Shown: positions 42,977 to 55,707 of the stretch, piece after piece | Position numbering within the stretch: the stretch's first letter is position 1 | Layout: every line of letters starts with the position of its first letter | Assembly (NCBI GenBank): GCA_963971405.1 | Contig: OZ020485.1 | Coordinates: 42,839,469 to 42,903,468 of the forward strand | DNA: 64,000 nt | Direction of reading: 5' to 3' | DNA from: Psococerastis gibbosa | Taxonomy: Eukaryota > Arthropoda > Insecta > Psocodea > Psocidae | Translations under genes and position numbers: made by a program | Notes under the pieces: generated by a model | Databases searched by the model: none | Told to the model about the DNA's origin: nothing | The model's input: only the letters and a program-made list of their open reading frames with translations

Positions 42977-43380
42977 CTCGGAATGTCCGTTGTTTTCATA
43001 GAAATATATTAACTAGAACGGCGGGAGGCATAGTAACCCTTACGGGGCGCCCCTTTATCATAAGCCAAATATCAGAGATAAGTATCAACGTTAAATATGT
43101 CGAAGTCTTACACATTGCAGAACGGATATCTGACTCGGTCTCAACCCTGTAATTAGCTTATAGAGGCTACACTAGCCGCCATGTTGACAAGGATCTGCAG
43201 CCACGGGATGTTTGTAGTAAATCACAAACAGGTGTTACCAACATAAAATTAAAAAAAATTACAATTTCGCGGTTGGCTATCGTGTGTTGGGATCAGGGCC
43301 AAATGGCCAATCAGAACAGTTCCCGCGTATAACAAAAACCTCCATTGAAGTTAAACGCCCCTGCCTGGGACCACCTGCAG
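42977..43380. other. Unassigned sequence downstream of the PPxY gene
   Basis: No ORF or repeat. No downstream exon of the PPxY gene was recognised here. Confidence 0.35.
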
Positions 43381-43543
43381 CCTGATCATGGCGATTATAA
43401 TACCGGTATTTATTTAATCCCCTGGTATTAAAAATGTAAACAAGATAATTTTATAACGGAAAGTGCTATTCAAAATTTGTTTGTTTACATTATTAATACC
43501 AGGGGATTAAATAAATACCGGTATTATAATCGCCATGATCAGG
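43381..43543. mobile_element. GATCATGGCGATT palindromic MITE, perfect 50-bp arms
   Basis: Arms 43381-43430 and 43494-43543 are exact inverse copies, starting CCTGATCATGGCGATTATAA. The 63-base loop contains aaatgtaaacaagataatttt. It is joined to the last exon of the PPxY gene and provides its stop codon. Confidence 0.9.
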
Positions 43544-46500
43544 CTTCTGTTGGCTGATCATTGTAATAAATGTCTGTTGTCTAACCTGACTTTCCGAGCT
43601 ACTGGCACGAAGAAAACTTGAACTTCCACGAGGAGTGCTGACTACTGATGTGAGTAACGATGTGGCATCTAGCAACAGCATGGTGTTCACGGCTTCTTGG
43701 TACGATGGTGGTTCTTGAGGTAACCCCGGTGATTCTAATTCCACGATTGCCGCCGAAATAGTAGCAACTTGCTGAGAAGATGTCTCACCTACTACCACTT
43801 CTTCGTAAGACGGCGGCTTTTCAGGTTGATATTCGTAGGGCGGCGGTCTGTCTTCGAGTCTTGCTAACACAAATCTATGGAACAATAAAGGTGTCATGTG
43901 ATTTTGGGTTTGTGTTTACTACCAGCAGCCCAAATACATTAATAAATCCCCACAGCTTCTCTCGGCTCACTCATATCAATTATTTGCCTTCTACAATAAA
44001 AATACGTGATTGTGCACATCTACAGGCCTAGAAAGTCATAAGTTAGATTGACCTTCGTATAAAAAATTCTCCTTTGTTCTAGCGAATACTTAACATCCAC
44101 ACTGTTGCAAATGATAGCAATTTTTCTTGTAGATTAATGTACTTCACGTAATATCACATATTTCTTTCGATTCAGGGATCATGTAACACCAGGCTCGAAC
44201 ATTCAGATAACATAGTTATTTAGCAGCAACTCGCGGCTAACCCATAACGTAACATCTGAACCACTTAGGTCATCGCCTTTGCCAGCAGATTACATTATAA
44301 TTTATTCGTTTTATAATTATAAACCTACAAATGGTATTTATTACTTGAATCAGACAGCTACCGTTGCCTAGGTCCTAGGAGACCTTGCAAAGAAATAGAG
44401 TTTGCGGTGTCTCCAGCATTGATGTTTGGTTGGATTCTTATTTTTGGCATCAGCGGGTCGCTAGCTCATTTATTTAATTTTTTCCATGTCATGGAAGTGG
44501 TCAAGTGGTTGGTCGAAGTCAGCCTAATTTTTACTTTTTACCTTCTTTTATTTTTTATGAAAATGTTATGTTACGTATGATAATAATGTGAAAAATATAT
44601 TGTAAATTGGTTAGCTGGTAGAGTAGCCTTTCGGGGCTAAAGCTCGCCTAATATAAAGCCGTTTTTCATTTCATTTCATACGTTCCCAGGCCTAGGGCTA
44701 CAGACTAGACAAGTTTTAATTATTAAGTAACATTTACAATAGTTGTTCCAACCAAAGTTCATACCGAACTGTGAACCAATCCCCTTCTTTTAATGCCTCT
44801 TCTTTCGAAGTTTTGCTATCTTCATGACAATTTGGACCTTGGAGACTGCTACTCTGAAAAAGGGAAGTTGTGCTTTTGCCAAGCCATTGCCTCAGGTTTT
44901 TCAAAATGGTTGTTCTTCATCTGCCGTGAGCCCTCTGTCCTTCTATATCATCCCTCTGATTAGTCCATGCAGAAAGCGGTACTTTTCGTTCCTCATCACA
45001 TGATCAATCTATACATAGTGTAAAACTTATTTTCACTCATTTTATCAATAAATTGTAGTAGCTTCTCCTCCAGCGGGTTACAACTGTTCTATTTCTAACT
45101 CAATTGGTTATGCCTATAGGCGGGTATTCCACATACGTACATCGTCAATGAAAATTATGAAATTGAAGGGCATTTCAATTTTACTCTATGCCATTGTTAA
45201 AATTGATCAATGATCAATTGATCATAGAGTAAAATATTAGAATATTAGAAGTTCTTTGGAAAAATCACAAGCAAACTAAAATTAAAAAATGGCGTCATGG
45301 GATATGACAAGTACAACTATTTTAATTGATTTCTTTAAAAAGAACGCATTTCTGTATACAAATTATAATAAGGTTTAAATAATAAGGCGACGAAGAAAAC
45401 AAATACAATTTCAAGAAACAAATGCAAACAAATTTCAAAAATTTGGCGCTTACGTTTCAATAGAAAATTGTCAATTTTTGAAAAAACATGTGGAATGGCC
45501 GCCATCAATGGAAAATTGAAATGTCCTTCAATTTCATAATTTTCATTGACGATGTACGTATGTGGAATACCCGCCATAGGCTGCATACAATATACGTACC
45601 TTTGGATAGAGTTAAGACTGCGCGTTTCAGACGGGCGCGGCCGTGGACCGGGACCATGACCACAACATCTTGGCCTGATAAACGTTCTGTAGATGGCAAG
45701 AAGAACAGCAACGAACGTGACGCAAAGGGCAATAAGAATGGCGATTTTGGCGGCAGTAATAAAGTCAATGCCATCTTCCCTGAAACAGAGTAGAGAAATT
45801 CAGGTAGTGAAACAGATTATTAATTAACCAATCATTAGTCAGCCACACTTATTCAGGATACACCAATATGGAAGCGACTTCAGCATTAAGAGGAAATCGG
45901 AGTTCCCCCCCCCCCCCCTTACACGTTTTCTGTACAAAGTCGATTTCCACAGGAAATATCGATCGTAAAGCCGTCAAAAATATCAGAAATGCTTCTGTTT
46001 CTTTTTCGATCTATGACACATGGCAATCTCCAACACCAATTGGCCGCAGTTCTTGAACTCCTTCCTCGGCTCTACCACACGTTTCTTGTTCAAATCAAAC
46101 TCAATAATTGTGGCCTATCTGTCTTAGACAGATATCATATCAAAATGCTCAGAAAAAATTACTTCTGTTGTCCTGATAGTTTTGACAGCTTTACGATTGT
46201 GGTTTCATGATATTTTGATGTTTCTTAAGACCAGCTTTTGCTATCTTTCCAAAATTTGGAAGGACGTAGTTAGGTGCCCATTCCATTGACCGGCTAGGGC
46301 TATTTCCAACAACGGTGACGTGGTAGCAGACATTCAAGACTTAGGTGGCGTTTCCATCGACCTCGCATTGCAGAATTGACGGAAATGTTTATTTTCCTTT
46401 ATGCTATAGTTAAAATTGACCAATTATCATACAGTAAAATCACAAACAAACAAACTAAAATTAAAAAATGGCGTCATGGGATATGTTAAGTACAAATATT

Positions 46501-49500
46501 TTAATAGATTTCTATAAAAAGAAAAATTCTAATTTCCGTCAATGTCATTTGCATTCTGCAATGCGAGATCGGTGGAAACGTAACCTAAGTCTTGAATGTC
46601 TGCTACCACGTCACTGTTTTTGGAAATAGCCCTAGCCGGTCAATGGAATGGGCGCCTTAGACCAGCTTTTGCTATCTTTCCAAAATTTGGAAGGACGTAG
46701 TCAACCTCTTTTGAGACTAAGATTATTTCATAGATGTGCCCATTTTTCGGCATATGTGCCATCAATCACACAAATAACATTGTCAAGACTAAATATTGTA
46801 CTTACGAGCATGTATAATCGTCACAGGTGGTACACTCTCGGCTAGGAGCTGAAACATAAAAAGAGAAAGAAAAATAACGACGTAAAGATTAAAAAAAAAT
46901 AGCCGTACGTCTTGTTACGCCATGTCCCATTTCGACTGCCATTACCAGTTAACCCGGATCAATAATTATTCAAAGAACGATTAGAGTATACTGGAATTTA
47001 GCCACATGTAAGTCGTGAAATAACGACTATAACGAACTTTTTTTTTTTTTTATCCAACGTCCGTCCGTGGCAGTTCTGCCATTCGACGTCGAGCCTCCCA
47101 GTATAGACTGATGATGTTCTTCGTTGTTGCTTGGAGTTGGGCACAGTGGTGAAGGTGGTTAGCGTCCATTCTTCCTGCATGACACAGGGGGCAGTTGTCG
47201 TCATCTGCTAGGCCGATTCTGTGGAGATGGGCTTGTAGATAGTCGTGCCCTGTCAGAGTGCGGAATAGGGCCACAGATGCGTGCCGCTCTAGGTTACGCG
47301 GTATTGCTCTATCTGCCGCTAAGCTCGCCCATTGCTTTCCTTCGCTTTCGTTCTTCAACCGACTTGAAGTCTGGCGCGAGATAGTGATGTCAATGTGGTT
47401 GCGGGCGGCTCTCAAGGATTGGGGCTGAATGGGTTGCGGCTCCGCAGCTCCTTGCTTTGCCAGCTCGTCGGCCATGTCATTTCCCTTGACTCCGACATGG
47501 CTTGGGATCCACTGGAGCCATACGGTCCAACCGACGGATATCAGGTCAGTGAGCGACGTGCGGCATTGTATTGTTCTTTGACAGTCGGTCGGAGTATTTT
47601 TGCTTAGTGCTTGGATTGCAGATTGGGAGTCAATGAAGAATACAGCTCGTGTAAGTGGCGTATTTGAGTTCCGTAGGCAATGAACAGCTTCTTCTACGGC
47701 CCATATTTCTCCGTCGAAATTACTGGAGTATTTTCCCACTGCAATGTGTTTTTCGAATAGACTTGAGTATACTCCAGCCCCTGTGGAGCTCGTTTCAGGT
47801 ATGTATGATCCATCTGTATATATGTGGACCCATTCGTGCGGTGGATAATGAAGGTTAATGGTTTCTAATGCGGCCTTTTGTAGTTCAATTGGGTTGGTCA
47901 TAGCTTTCGTCGTGGTCAAACTGTGCAGCGTCGTTCTTGAGTATGGCAGCGTAACAGCAGAGGTCGTGTAGAGAGATAGAGGGGCAGGTTCGCCGAGCTG
48001 CAGGTTGTACTTTTCGATTAGCGTTTGGGCATGTGTCAAGGGGGTGTTCTGGGTTCTTAGGCGAAGGCTTGCTTTGGAGTATGAATTCCAGTGCCTTGTG
48101 TCCACTCTCTTAGCTCGCTCCCAGTACTTCAGATTCAGTTTATCACGTCTTGGTTCTAGTGGTTCGATTCCTGTCTGCAACTGCATTGCGGCTATCGGTG
48201 TCGACTTGGCCCCTCCGGTTATAGTTCGTAGAGCATTATTCTGGACGGTATCTAGCCTCGTTAGGTTCGTGTCGGAGGCCAAGGCTATCACTTCAGTTCC
48301 ATATTCCATCGCTGGCCTGACGTAGGTTTTATATGTTGTTGCCAAGACGTCTTGTGTTGCTCCCCATGCAGTTGCTGCGAGCCGTTTCAGTAGGTTGTTA
48401 CGCTTTTGAGATTTTTCAGCAGCTGTAGAATATGGTCTTTCCATGTTAGTTTTGTGTCCAGTGTCATTCCCAGGTACTTCGTTGTAGTAACTTGTACAAG
48501 AGGAATTTCTTTATATTTTAGTTGGACTGCGTATCTCCTGGTGCTCATTGTAAATAGTTGTGTAACAGTTTTCTCTGTGTTAATTATCATCTTGTTCGTA
48601 TCTGCCCATTTTTCTATGTTTTTCAGGGTTGTGTTAAGTGTGAATTCTAGACCTTGGATGTGGCTGCTGGTGGCCCATATAACTATGTCGTCGGCAAACA
48701 GTAGGCACGATACTCCTGGGGTTTTCTCGACAGCTTCTATGAAGTCGTTGATCATTATATTAAATAATAAGCAACTTATGACCGCGCCTTGTGGTAGACC
48801 TTGGCGCTGTTGTCTGTAGAAGGAGGCTACATTCTTAAAGTTGCATCTTATCAGTCGTTGCGATAAGAAATTTTTTATCCAGCGATACATGTTCCCTACG
48901 ATGCCTAGAGATTTCATTTTCTTAATGAGCATTGGGCGTAGCACTTTGTCGTAGGCAGCTTTGAAATCGATGAGTACTGCCAATGTTGATTGTTTCTTGT
49001 GGAAGCCGTCCTTCACTGCTTGAGTGAATTTGACCACTTGATCTATCGTGGAACGATTTTTCCGGAATTCTGCTTGGTGGGCACTAAGGAGCTCGTTGCT
49101 TTCGAGGTATTCTCTTAGTCTTTTCTCTACCATTTTTTCAGCCACCTTACAGGAAACGCTGGTGAGGGAGATAGGTCTGTAGCTTTCTGGTTCAGTAGCT
49201 GCTTTGCCCTTTTTTAACAGTGGTGTTATTGTTGCCTTCTTCCAGGAGTGAGGTATAGTTCCTTCCCACGTGGCGTTTACAAGGTCTAGGAAGGTTTTAG
49301 TCGCTTCGGTACCAAGGTTGCGGATGAATTCTGGGAATATCTCATCTGGTCCTGCCGATTTCCCTTTCTTTAAGGTTGAGATAGCTGCCTCTAGTTCTTC
49401 GTAGGTAAATTTTGTGTACATGGTTTTAAACTGGGCTTTCGTGGGGCAAGTGGCTGTTGGTCGAACTTGGAGGTTTCTCCTTTCAGCACGTGTGAGGTGG

Positions 49501-52500
49501 GTTCTGCTTACTGCCGCGTAGTGTTTGCACAATGCGTTAGCTATATCTTTTGGTTTTGTTAGAGTTTTATCATTTTTTATTATTGGCTCAAATCTCTGTT
49601 GCGTTTTATTATTGTTAAGGCTTCCTATAAATCTGTGCGCTTTGAGGCCATCTTTTCTGAAATCTAATTTGGCTGCAAATGATCTGTACTTCTCCCTCTT
49701 GGCCTGTATTATTTCCCGCTTGAGGGTGGCTTGTGATTTCCGCAATTTAACACAGTCGGCCATATTCTTAGTTCTCTCTGCCCTTTTCCTAGCGAGATTT
49801 CTGCCTCGTTTGAGTGTAGTGAGTTTGGCGTTCCAGAAGGGTCTGTGCTGTTTCACTTGTCCTCTTGGAATGCATTTCTTTGCTGCGTCTAATATTGCTT
49901 CTGAAAACCTTGCTAATGATCTGTCGATGTTGTTGCAGATTATGCTCACTGGTAGGAGTTCATTTGTTAGTGTTGCGAATCTTTTCCAGTCTGCCTTTTG
50001 GAAGTTCCATCTAGGGAGTCGTTGTGGTTTATGCGCCCTTTTATTTTGGATTTTTAGGAATAGAACTCGGTGTCCACACCCTTCGACAGCGTCAAGGAGA
50101 TCCAGCCTGCATGCGTTAAGACAAGTTCTGGTGTGCTGGTGGATCCGGCAAATGAGAGGAATGTTGGTCCAGAAGATATTTGTATCAGGTTTGAGTTGTC
50201 TAGTAGGTCTTCCACCGTTTTTCCTGCGCGGTTGCGGGATGAATATCCCCACCGAGGGGAGTGTGCGTTAAAGTCTCCGATAACGATGCTCTTGTTGTGG
50301 TTGCATATGTTGGCGATTCGTTCTATGTTGGGGGCATTGTTAGGAGGGTTGTACAAGCCGATGATTTTGTAGTGCTTTCCGTTCGGCCACGCTTCCACAC
50401 GTACAGCTTCTAGTTTGTCTGTATCGGTCATTTTGTGGATGTTAGTCACTTTACTGGCAAACGTATTCTTCATGCCGACAATTATTCCCGACGCTACTTG
50501 TCGTGATCTTTTCATTATATGGGTAGAGTAGAGTATAACGAACTAGATCTAGACGTTTGGTTCCAATGAAACTGTGATCAAAGCGGAATTTTTCTCACTT
50601 CAATTTTCTAACTACATATTTAGCAATCACTATTCGACTGAACCATTAAAATTTAAGTGACGCCTATCTCATTATATTATTGAATTGGCAGACATGGGCA
50701 ATCGTCAGCCGATTCCGAAATAATAACAATATCCAAATACGCGTCTCTCAAATTTTAAGAATCAGTCGGCCGAAGTTAGACTAATATTATCATAATGCAT
50801 AAGTCTAGCCTAAAAATAATTAAGTGGGTAGGTATGCTCCTTTAAATCCCTTGACCATTAGGTGCACTTACAGTGAAAATTAATTTAATAAGCAAAACTG
50901 ACATACGGGGACATTTGAAACTCGAGTTGAGGTCCACGACGCAGCAAATGCACTCATTCTGGAGATCCAAGCAGCAAATTGAACCGCAATTATTGTCCAA
51001 TAAACAAGTCTGGTTTAGACCTGTAAAGTCAAAATTGAATTAGGCCAACATAAGTCATATAGTGTTACAAAGCAGAACCACTGATAATTGAATTGATTGG
51101 CTACAATTTTAAAAAGACAATCGGTAGGTAAGCAAAGAATAACCAAGTAGCAGCTTCAAACCCGAAATGGTGTAAATTAGAGAAGTATGGTTTATACGGT
51201 TGAGTTAATATTATTAAAATAAACATTGTTCCAATAATATGTACAAAATATGATTTTTTCCACATTATACTGTTGGACCAACAGTGGAATAGGTTGGTTA
51301 CCATGTTAAGGTAAGGTACACAGGGGCTACATATGCTTCGGAGGGCATGTAAAGCAGGCAGTCCCGGGCCTTCCTAGTTGAGTGTGAGAGGGCTTTACAG
51401 TCCCAACTCCGCTGGGTTGCGCTTAGTAATAGAACAAAAAGTCATTATTGAATTTAATTTAATGGTAAACCAGGTCAAGGGCTGAGGTATAACGTAAATT
51501 AATGCAGAAGATCTCAAGGGTATTTCAGTGTTCTAAGTTCGTTCATCCGGTGCTCTGATGTAACAAACATTATCTTGCATTATAAGCCTGAAATAGTGAC
51601 AATCAAAGATAAGACCAAGACCTTGTTATTTGCATTTACAGCAATACACAGCGCCCTTATTATATGCCAACCACAAGAAATAACAATGACCTTGATAAAT
51701 AGGAAGAGCTAACTATAAATAAATAAATAAACAAATATTGACTTTTTTTCAATTACTAAGCCAACCTAGCGGAGTTATAAAGCCCTCTCTTACACTCAAC
51801 TAGGAAGATTCGGGACCGCCTACTTTACATATAGCGTGGGTCAGTTTTACTAGCAGTTGGACTGACGAGTATCTTACTGTGTTTACTCACGTCTTATTTT
51901 TTACAATTCAATCATTACTTAAGGCCCGGTAGCCACGGATAATTCTCGCAGTCGCGATTTGCCGACGCCCTTTCCAGGGATAGGACTTGGTGAATGGTAG
52001 GTGCAAGCCCACAGAGTCTGTCTCAGGAGAGTTCTATGATCTGGCGTGTCTATAGGGAAAACTGTGCACTTTTCTGCGGTCGGCTTAACGCCAGCATCCA
52101 AAATCGTTAAGAAATCTTCTGCTAGCCCTATGGCTACAATGGACAAGACGTCAGCATAAAGGAAAATCGTCCGTGGATACCGGGCATTAGAGGATATGAA
52201 ACGTAGATATTCATGCAAAAAATTTTCGGTTTCTATTTGTTATTTAACTTACTACCTAAGATATAGACATTTGGCATATTCAAGTTGAAAACTACGTCTT
52301 ATCAGGACTAAACTATGACTATGAACACAACAGGCAATGTAAGTCCAACTTACTCTTTGTTAAATAGTATTACACTATTGCCATTATCCTTTACCAATAG
52401 ATTATAAAAAATAAAAAAAACTGACTATTTGACGATCTTACGTCATACTTTTTTATATATGTTTCTACAATGTATTGATTGAATTTAACCTAATAAGAAG

Positions 52501-54716
52501 AGAATATATTGTATTTCTTTAGTTAAGGTCACCCTTCCCCAGCCTCATTTAAAATTAAAAAAAAAAAGAATCAAATTACAAGCGTCGTTCAGGTCAAGGG
52601 GGGGGGGGGGGGGGTGGAGTTCTAGGGGGCATAGGTGGATACCTACGTCATTGAACATAATTCTTATTGAAAATCGCTTCTCAAATGCTTGATTACAAAC
52701 ATTTGCCTAGGAATCAATGTTGTGAAAACACATTAAAAAGACTTATCTTGGATTTTTGCACTGCTGGTAACAAAATTTGTTAAAACAGAGACGTTGCCAT
52801 GTATAATAATAACCGAAATCTAGCCGCAACATTGCACAGCTCTAAATCGCTCGCATTGAAACTGATGGATGTGAATGGTGCATCAGGTAGACACTTCTGT
52901 TATCTTTATCATAGGCACTAATTAAACTTACGCCTACGTGCATAAATTAGAACTCAGTCTCGACCTCGAGACTACGCACAGAATCGCGAAGGGAATACAT
53001 CATATACAAGACAACTCTTCGGAAAAGGTTTAGAGAGTTCATGAAGTAGGCTACAAAGGTACAGTATACCTATTCATCCACATATTTCCTACCCATGCAT
53101 TGATTTTGCCGTACTGTACTGCATGAAATGCTTGTGGGCACACTACCTAAAATTGAGCTTGATTTTGCACTTCTTAATAACGCCGTAAAAATGCAGAATT
53201 TAAAATGTTCCCAAAACTAGTCATTAGGGGTTCACACTTACCTGAGGTAAAGTGGGATTCAAAGTGGGAGTTAAATATAATAATTTAACATAATAACCAT
53301 AAAATACCAGACATTTTGTTACTTACCTATATCTAGTTTCTATTTTCCCTGACTTTTCCCACTTTAACGAAGGTAAAACACACAAAATTTTCAAACCTTA
53401 TTTTATTTGACTGCAAGAGCTATCTTTTTTTTTCAGTTTCAGTTGCACAATAACAATCATCATGAGTATATTATAGTCGGGTTACATAATAAAAAAGTGA
53501 CATTTGCTTTCCGATCACTCAATAAGTCAGATCTCTGTAACAACAAAAATTCCATAGGAATATTTTTCCATTCTCTGGGTCAAATTATATTAGCCAGGCA
53601 AAGATTTCTAAATATTTTGTATACAAAGCAGGCCTGGATATTTTTGACTATATATTAGGTACTTAATTCTCCACGGCCGCAAATAGCCTATTTTAAAATG
53701 ATCCCATGAAAAACTTGTAAAAGAAATCAACCGGATTCATTGCTAGTATGATTTACGTCTCCTCCATAAAATCCGCTTAAGGCACTTACACTTTTTTTTT
53801 TTCTAGAGGAATGGTAACTTATAATTTTCTGGTGTGAAAATTCAAATTCACTACGAAAGCTCTTTTTTTTATGAATTTTTCATAATGCCGTTTTCACATC
53901 TTTGCGGCTGTGAAACAAAGAATTCATTTTGTCAACAAAAAAAACCTAGGCCGGTTTTACGTATGGAAATCTCTGCCTTCAGTACAATAAAAGCTACAAT
54001 AGTAAGTATTGCAGACTTTTACTTTGTTTAACTTCATTGTGAGATGATTTGGCAGAGATACCGCAAGTTAGGCTATTTTTAATTCTGATACTTAACTTAG
54101 AAAAAACCTGGCAAATCCACAAGATTGATAACACAAAGACAGGTTTATGATAATGGCATTGTGAAATTATACCCCATTGAAAAGCCCCAAAATCATAAAA
54201 CTATGGTGTAAGGCTAATGTTTCAATTCAATCTTAGCAGTGAAGGGTACACATTATACCAGACATACTGTGGACTATTAATTTATTGGTAAAAGTTAATG
54301 GCAATGGTGTAATACTATTTAACAAAGGTTTTTTTATTTAACAGAGTATTTAACAAAGTTGGACTTACATTGCCTGCTGTTTTGCCGCCCTAATTGTTCG
54401 ATGACTATGTGGCCCTCTAATGACTATTAACACAGCAGGTATTGTAACTCTAACCAACCCTTTGTTAAACGGTAACTATTAAACCTGGGGCGGTCGATGG
54501 GTTACATATGAAGTTTTTATTAACATGGGAACCTCTTCTTTAAGGCCATGAAAATGTATTCAGCACCGATTCTCACACTCACTTACTTTCACATAAATCT
54601 TGGCCAGATTTAATAGTTCGCCTCACTGAATGAACTGAGATTCCATCTACACTTAGTTCTTGCCCCCGACACGACAAAAAAATGCACGGCAGAAAATAAA
54701 TGAGTAAAGAGACCAT
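43493..54716 (-). CDS. Shisa/WBP1-like single-pass membrane protein with three PPxY motifs
   Basis: Five exons fit in phase: 54716-54587, 51020-50907, 46848-46806, 45779-45600, 43874-43493; 282 residues. There is a signal peptide (MVSLLIYFLPCIFLSC), then a Cys-rich ectodomain of about residues 42-95 with CGSICCLDLQNECICC and CTTCDDYTC. One membrane helix (about 107-126) is followed by a basic and Pro-rich tail with PPPY 166-169, PPSY 176-179 and PPSY 211-214. This layout fits the STMC6-type families (Shisa, WBP1/VOPP1, CYYR1), whose PPxY motifs bind WW domains of NEDD4-type ligases. The exact family is inference. The last 16 codons and the stop come from a MITE. A donor-like CAG-GTTAGA just before could allow another 3' exon. 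Introns hold a LINE and MITEs. An upstream in-frame ATG exists at 54776. Confidence 0.8.
44580..44685 (+). mobile_element. LINE 3' end
   Basis: ggttagctggtagagtagcc, then tttcggggctaaagctcgcc, then ttcatttcatttcat: a typical truncated LINE 3' tail with short terminal repeats. Intronic. Confidence 0.5.
44770..44990 (-). mobile_element. Possible LINE C-terminal relic
   Basis: Minus-strand frame gives LFRVAVSKVQIVMKIA-like text after a Gly/Trp-rich stretch, as in LINE tails. Weak. Confidence 0.3.
45119..45575. mobile_element. TWA-flanked MITE, family C (long)
   Basis: Termini GGCGGGTATTCCACATACGT and its complement at 45556-45575. Core ggcgtcatgggatatga and ttttactctatgcca. It begins 25 bases inside the intron after exon 4 of the PPxY gene. 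Confidence 0.8.
45893..46228 (+). repeat. Dispersed repeat family D, longest copy
   Basis: Runs from cggagttcccccc through ggaaatatcgatcg, gccgtcaaaaatatc, ccaattggccgcagttcttg, ccacacgtttcttg, aataattgtggcc and catatcaaaatgctcagaaa. No ORF or visible termini. Confidence 0.55.
46273..46656. mobile_element. Two-layer composite MITE, copy 3
   Basis: Outer termini GGTGCCCATTCCATTGACCG and GGTCAATGGAATGGGCGCC with TTA on both sides; inner MITE 46344-46585. It is further flanked by a 43-base direct repeat (46228-46270 and 46659-46701). Confidence 0.85.
47039..50533 (-). mobile_element. RNase H LINE, 5'-truncated, two frame changes
   Basis: Flanked by an 11-bp duplication TATAACGAACT (47028-47038 and 50534-50544), with a 3' A-run. 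Same family as 31158-34563. The reading frame is split into 50515-50054 (endonuclease: VIGDFNAHSPRWG), 50252-48387 (reverse transcriptase: YRPISLTSVSCKV, FADDIVIW) and 48444-47050 (RNase H: YTDGSYIPETS, WIPSHVGVKGNDMADE, then CPLCHAGRMDANH), so there are frame changes near 50.1-50.25 kb and 48.4 kb. It lies in intron 2 of the PPxY gene. Confidence 0.92.
50545..50906. other. Intron 2 remainder of the PPxY gene
   Basis: No ORF or repeat. Confidence 0.35.
51335..51440 (-). repeat. Dispersed repeat family G
   Basis: Inverse match to 34740-34860: cttcggagggcatgtaaagc and gagtgtgagagggcttta. Confidence 0.55.
51752..51832 (+). repeat. Dispersed repeat family G, short copy
   Basis: ctagcggagttataaagccc, then tctcttacactcaactagga; same orientation as 34740. 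Confidence 0.55.
51923..52185. mobile_element. MITE with GGCCCGGTAGCCACGGA ends
   Basis: Left GGCCCGGTAGCCACGGA, right TCCGTGGATACCGGGC, preceded by TAA and followed by ATTA. It generates a spurious 99-codon ORF. Intronic in the PPxY gene. Confidence 0.65.
52322..54400. mobile_element. Possible 2-kb element with long inverted ends
   Basis: The left segment aggcaatgtaagtccaac...ctttgttaaatagtattaca is matched in inverse at 54289-54383, with a 30-base insertion. A further degenerate copy of the end (acagcaggtattgtaactc) lies at 54431-54450. No transposase was seen. The interior is otherwise AT-rich. Confidence 0.45.
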
Positions 54717-54799
54717 TGCAACACACAATTTTTCCGGATATTCTAACACAGCGAAACGGGAATGACAATATGGCACTAAGTAATCATAAACATGTATAG

Positions 54800-55707
54800 G
54801 CTCCTATACTTCGCCAAGAGTACAGGCAGATTATTCTAAATGGATCGATAATGTTTGCTATCTGTGCTGCGTGAAGATAAGATTGCCCACAATGCACAAA
54901 TTGTAAAGATGTTAAGAACTGGTTAACAACGGATGACGTCTATGACCATGTGTACGGAAATGAATTTATTAATTTAATTTATTATAATTTAACTTATATA
55001 ATTAATTTATTAAAATATTATTATTATACTGCATATTGATGATTCATGTTCCAATGGGGTGCCTTGTGCCTTCGTCTGGCATTCCCTATCAAGACAAATT
55101 TTTCATAAGACGATAACTTTTCGGTTGTGGGACGGGTAATTAAAAAAATCTTTGGAAATCTCTGACTAGTTAATATAATTTGACTCAGAGAATGGAAAAC
55201 GGAAAATATTCATTTGGAATTAATGCTTCAAAAGATCTGACTTCTTGAGTGACATTTCTCATCGGAAAGCAAGTGTCATATTACTAATGCATATTGTGTA
55301 TTTCTGAGGTAAAACCATTCTGTTATCCGATGCAGTGTGTGCCTTGTAGTTGTGCACAATTTCGAAGCATGTAACATGGATCAATAAACCATTTAATGTA
55401 GTAATCCTACTTGCGCTCCGAGATTACCATCTAAACATATACAGGGACATTATAATAGTAACCATGAGTATACGGAATACAATAAATAAATATGTCTCTA
55501 CCTAAATAATCACACGCCTCCTTTTCCTTTTTTAACTCCTTCGCCCTAATTTTCTCATTATACTCTCTATACCAGTCCTAGTTCATTTGGACAGAGGATT
55601 TCGCATAAAACAGCAAAACACATTACCGGACGAGTTTTAGAAGTCGTAGAGAAGCGAAATAACAATAGCCTGCAATTGTGTGGGTCCATGGATTGGGTTA
55701 TTTTTAA
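54800..55707. other. Unassigned sequence upstream of the PPxY gene
   Basis: AT-rich. The region should hold the PPxY gene promoter, but no element was assigned. Confidence 0.35.

Noticed and set aside
51919-52218. 99-codon minus-strand ORF as a gene
   Set aside because: It coincides with a MITE bounded by GGCCCGG inverted ends and matches no family.
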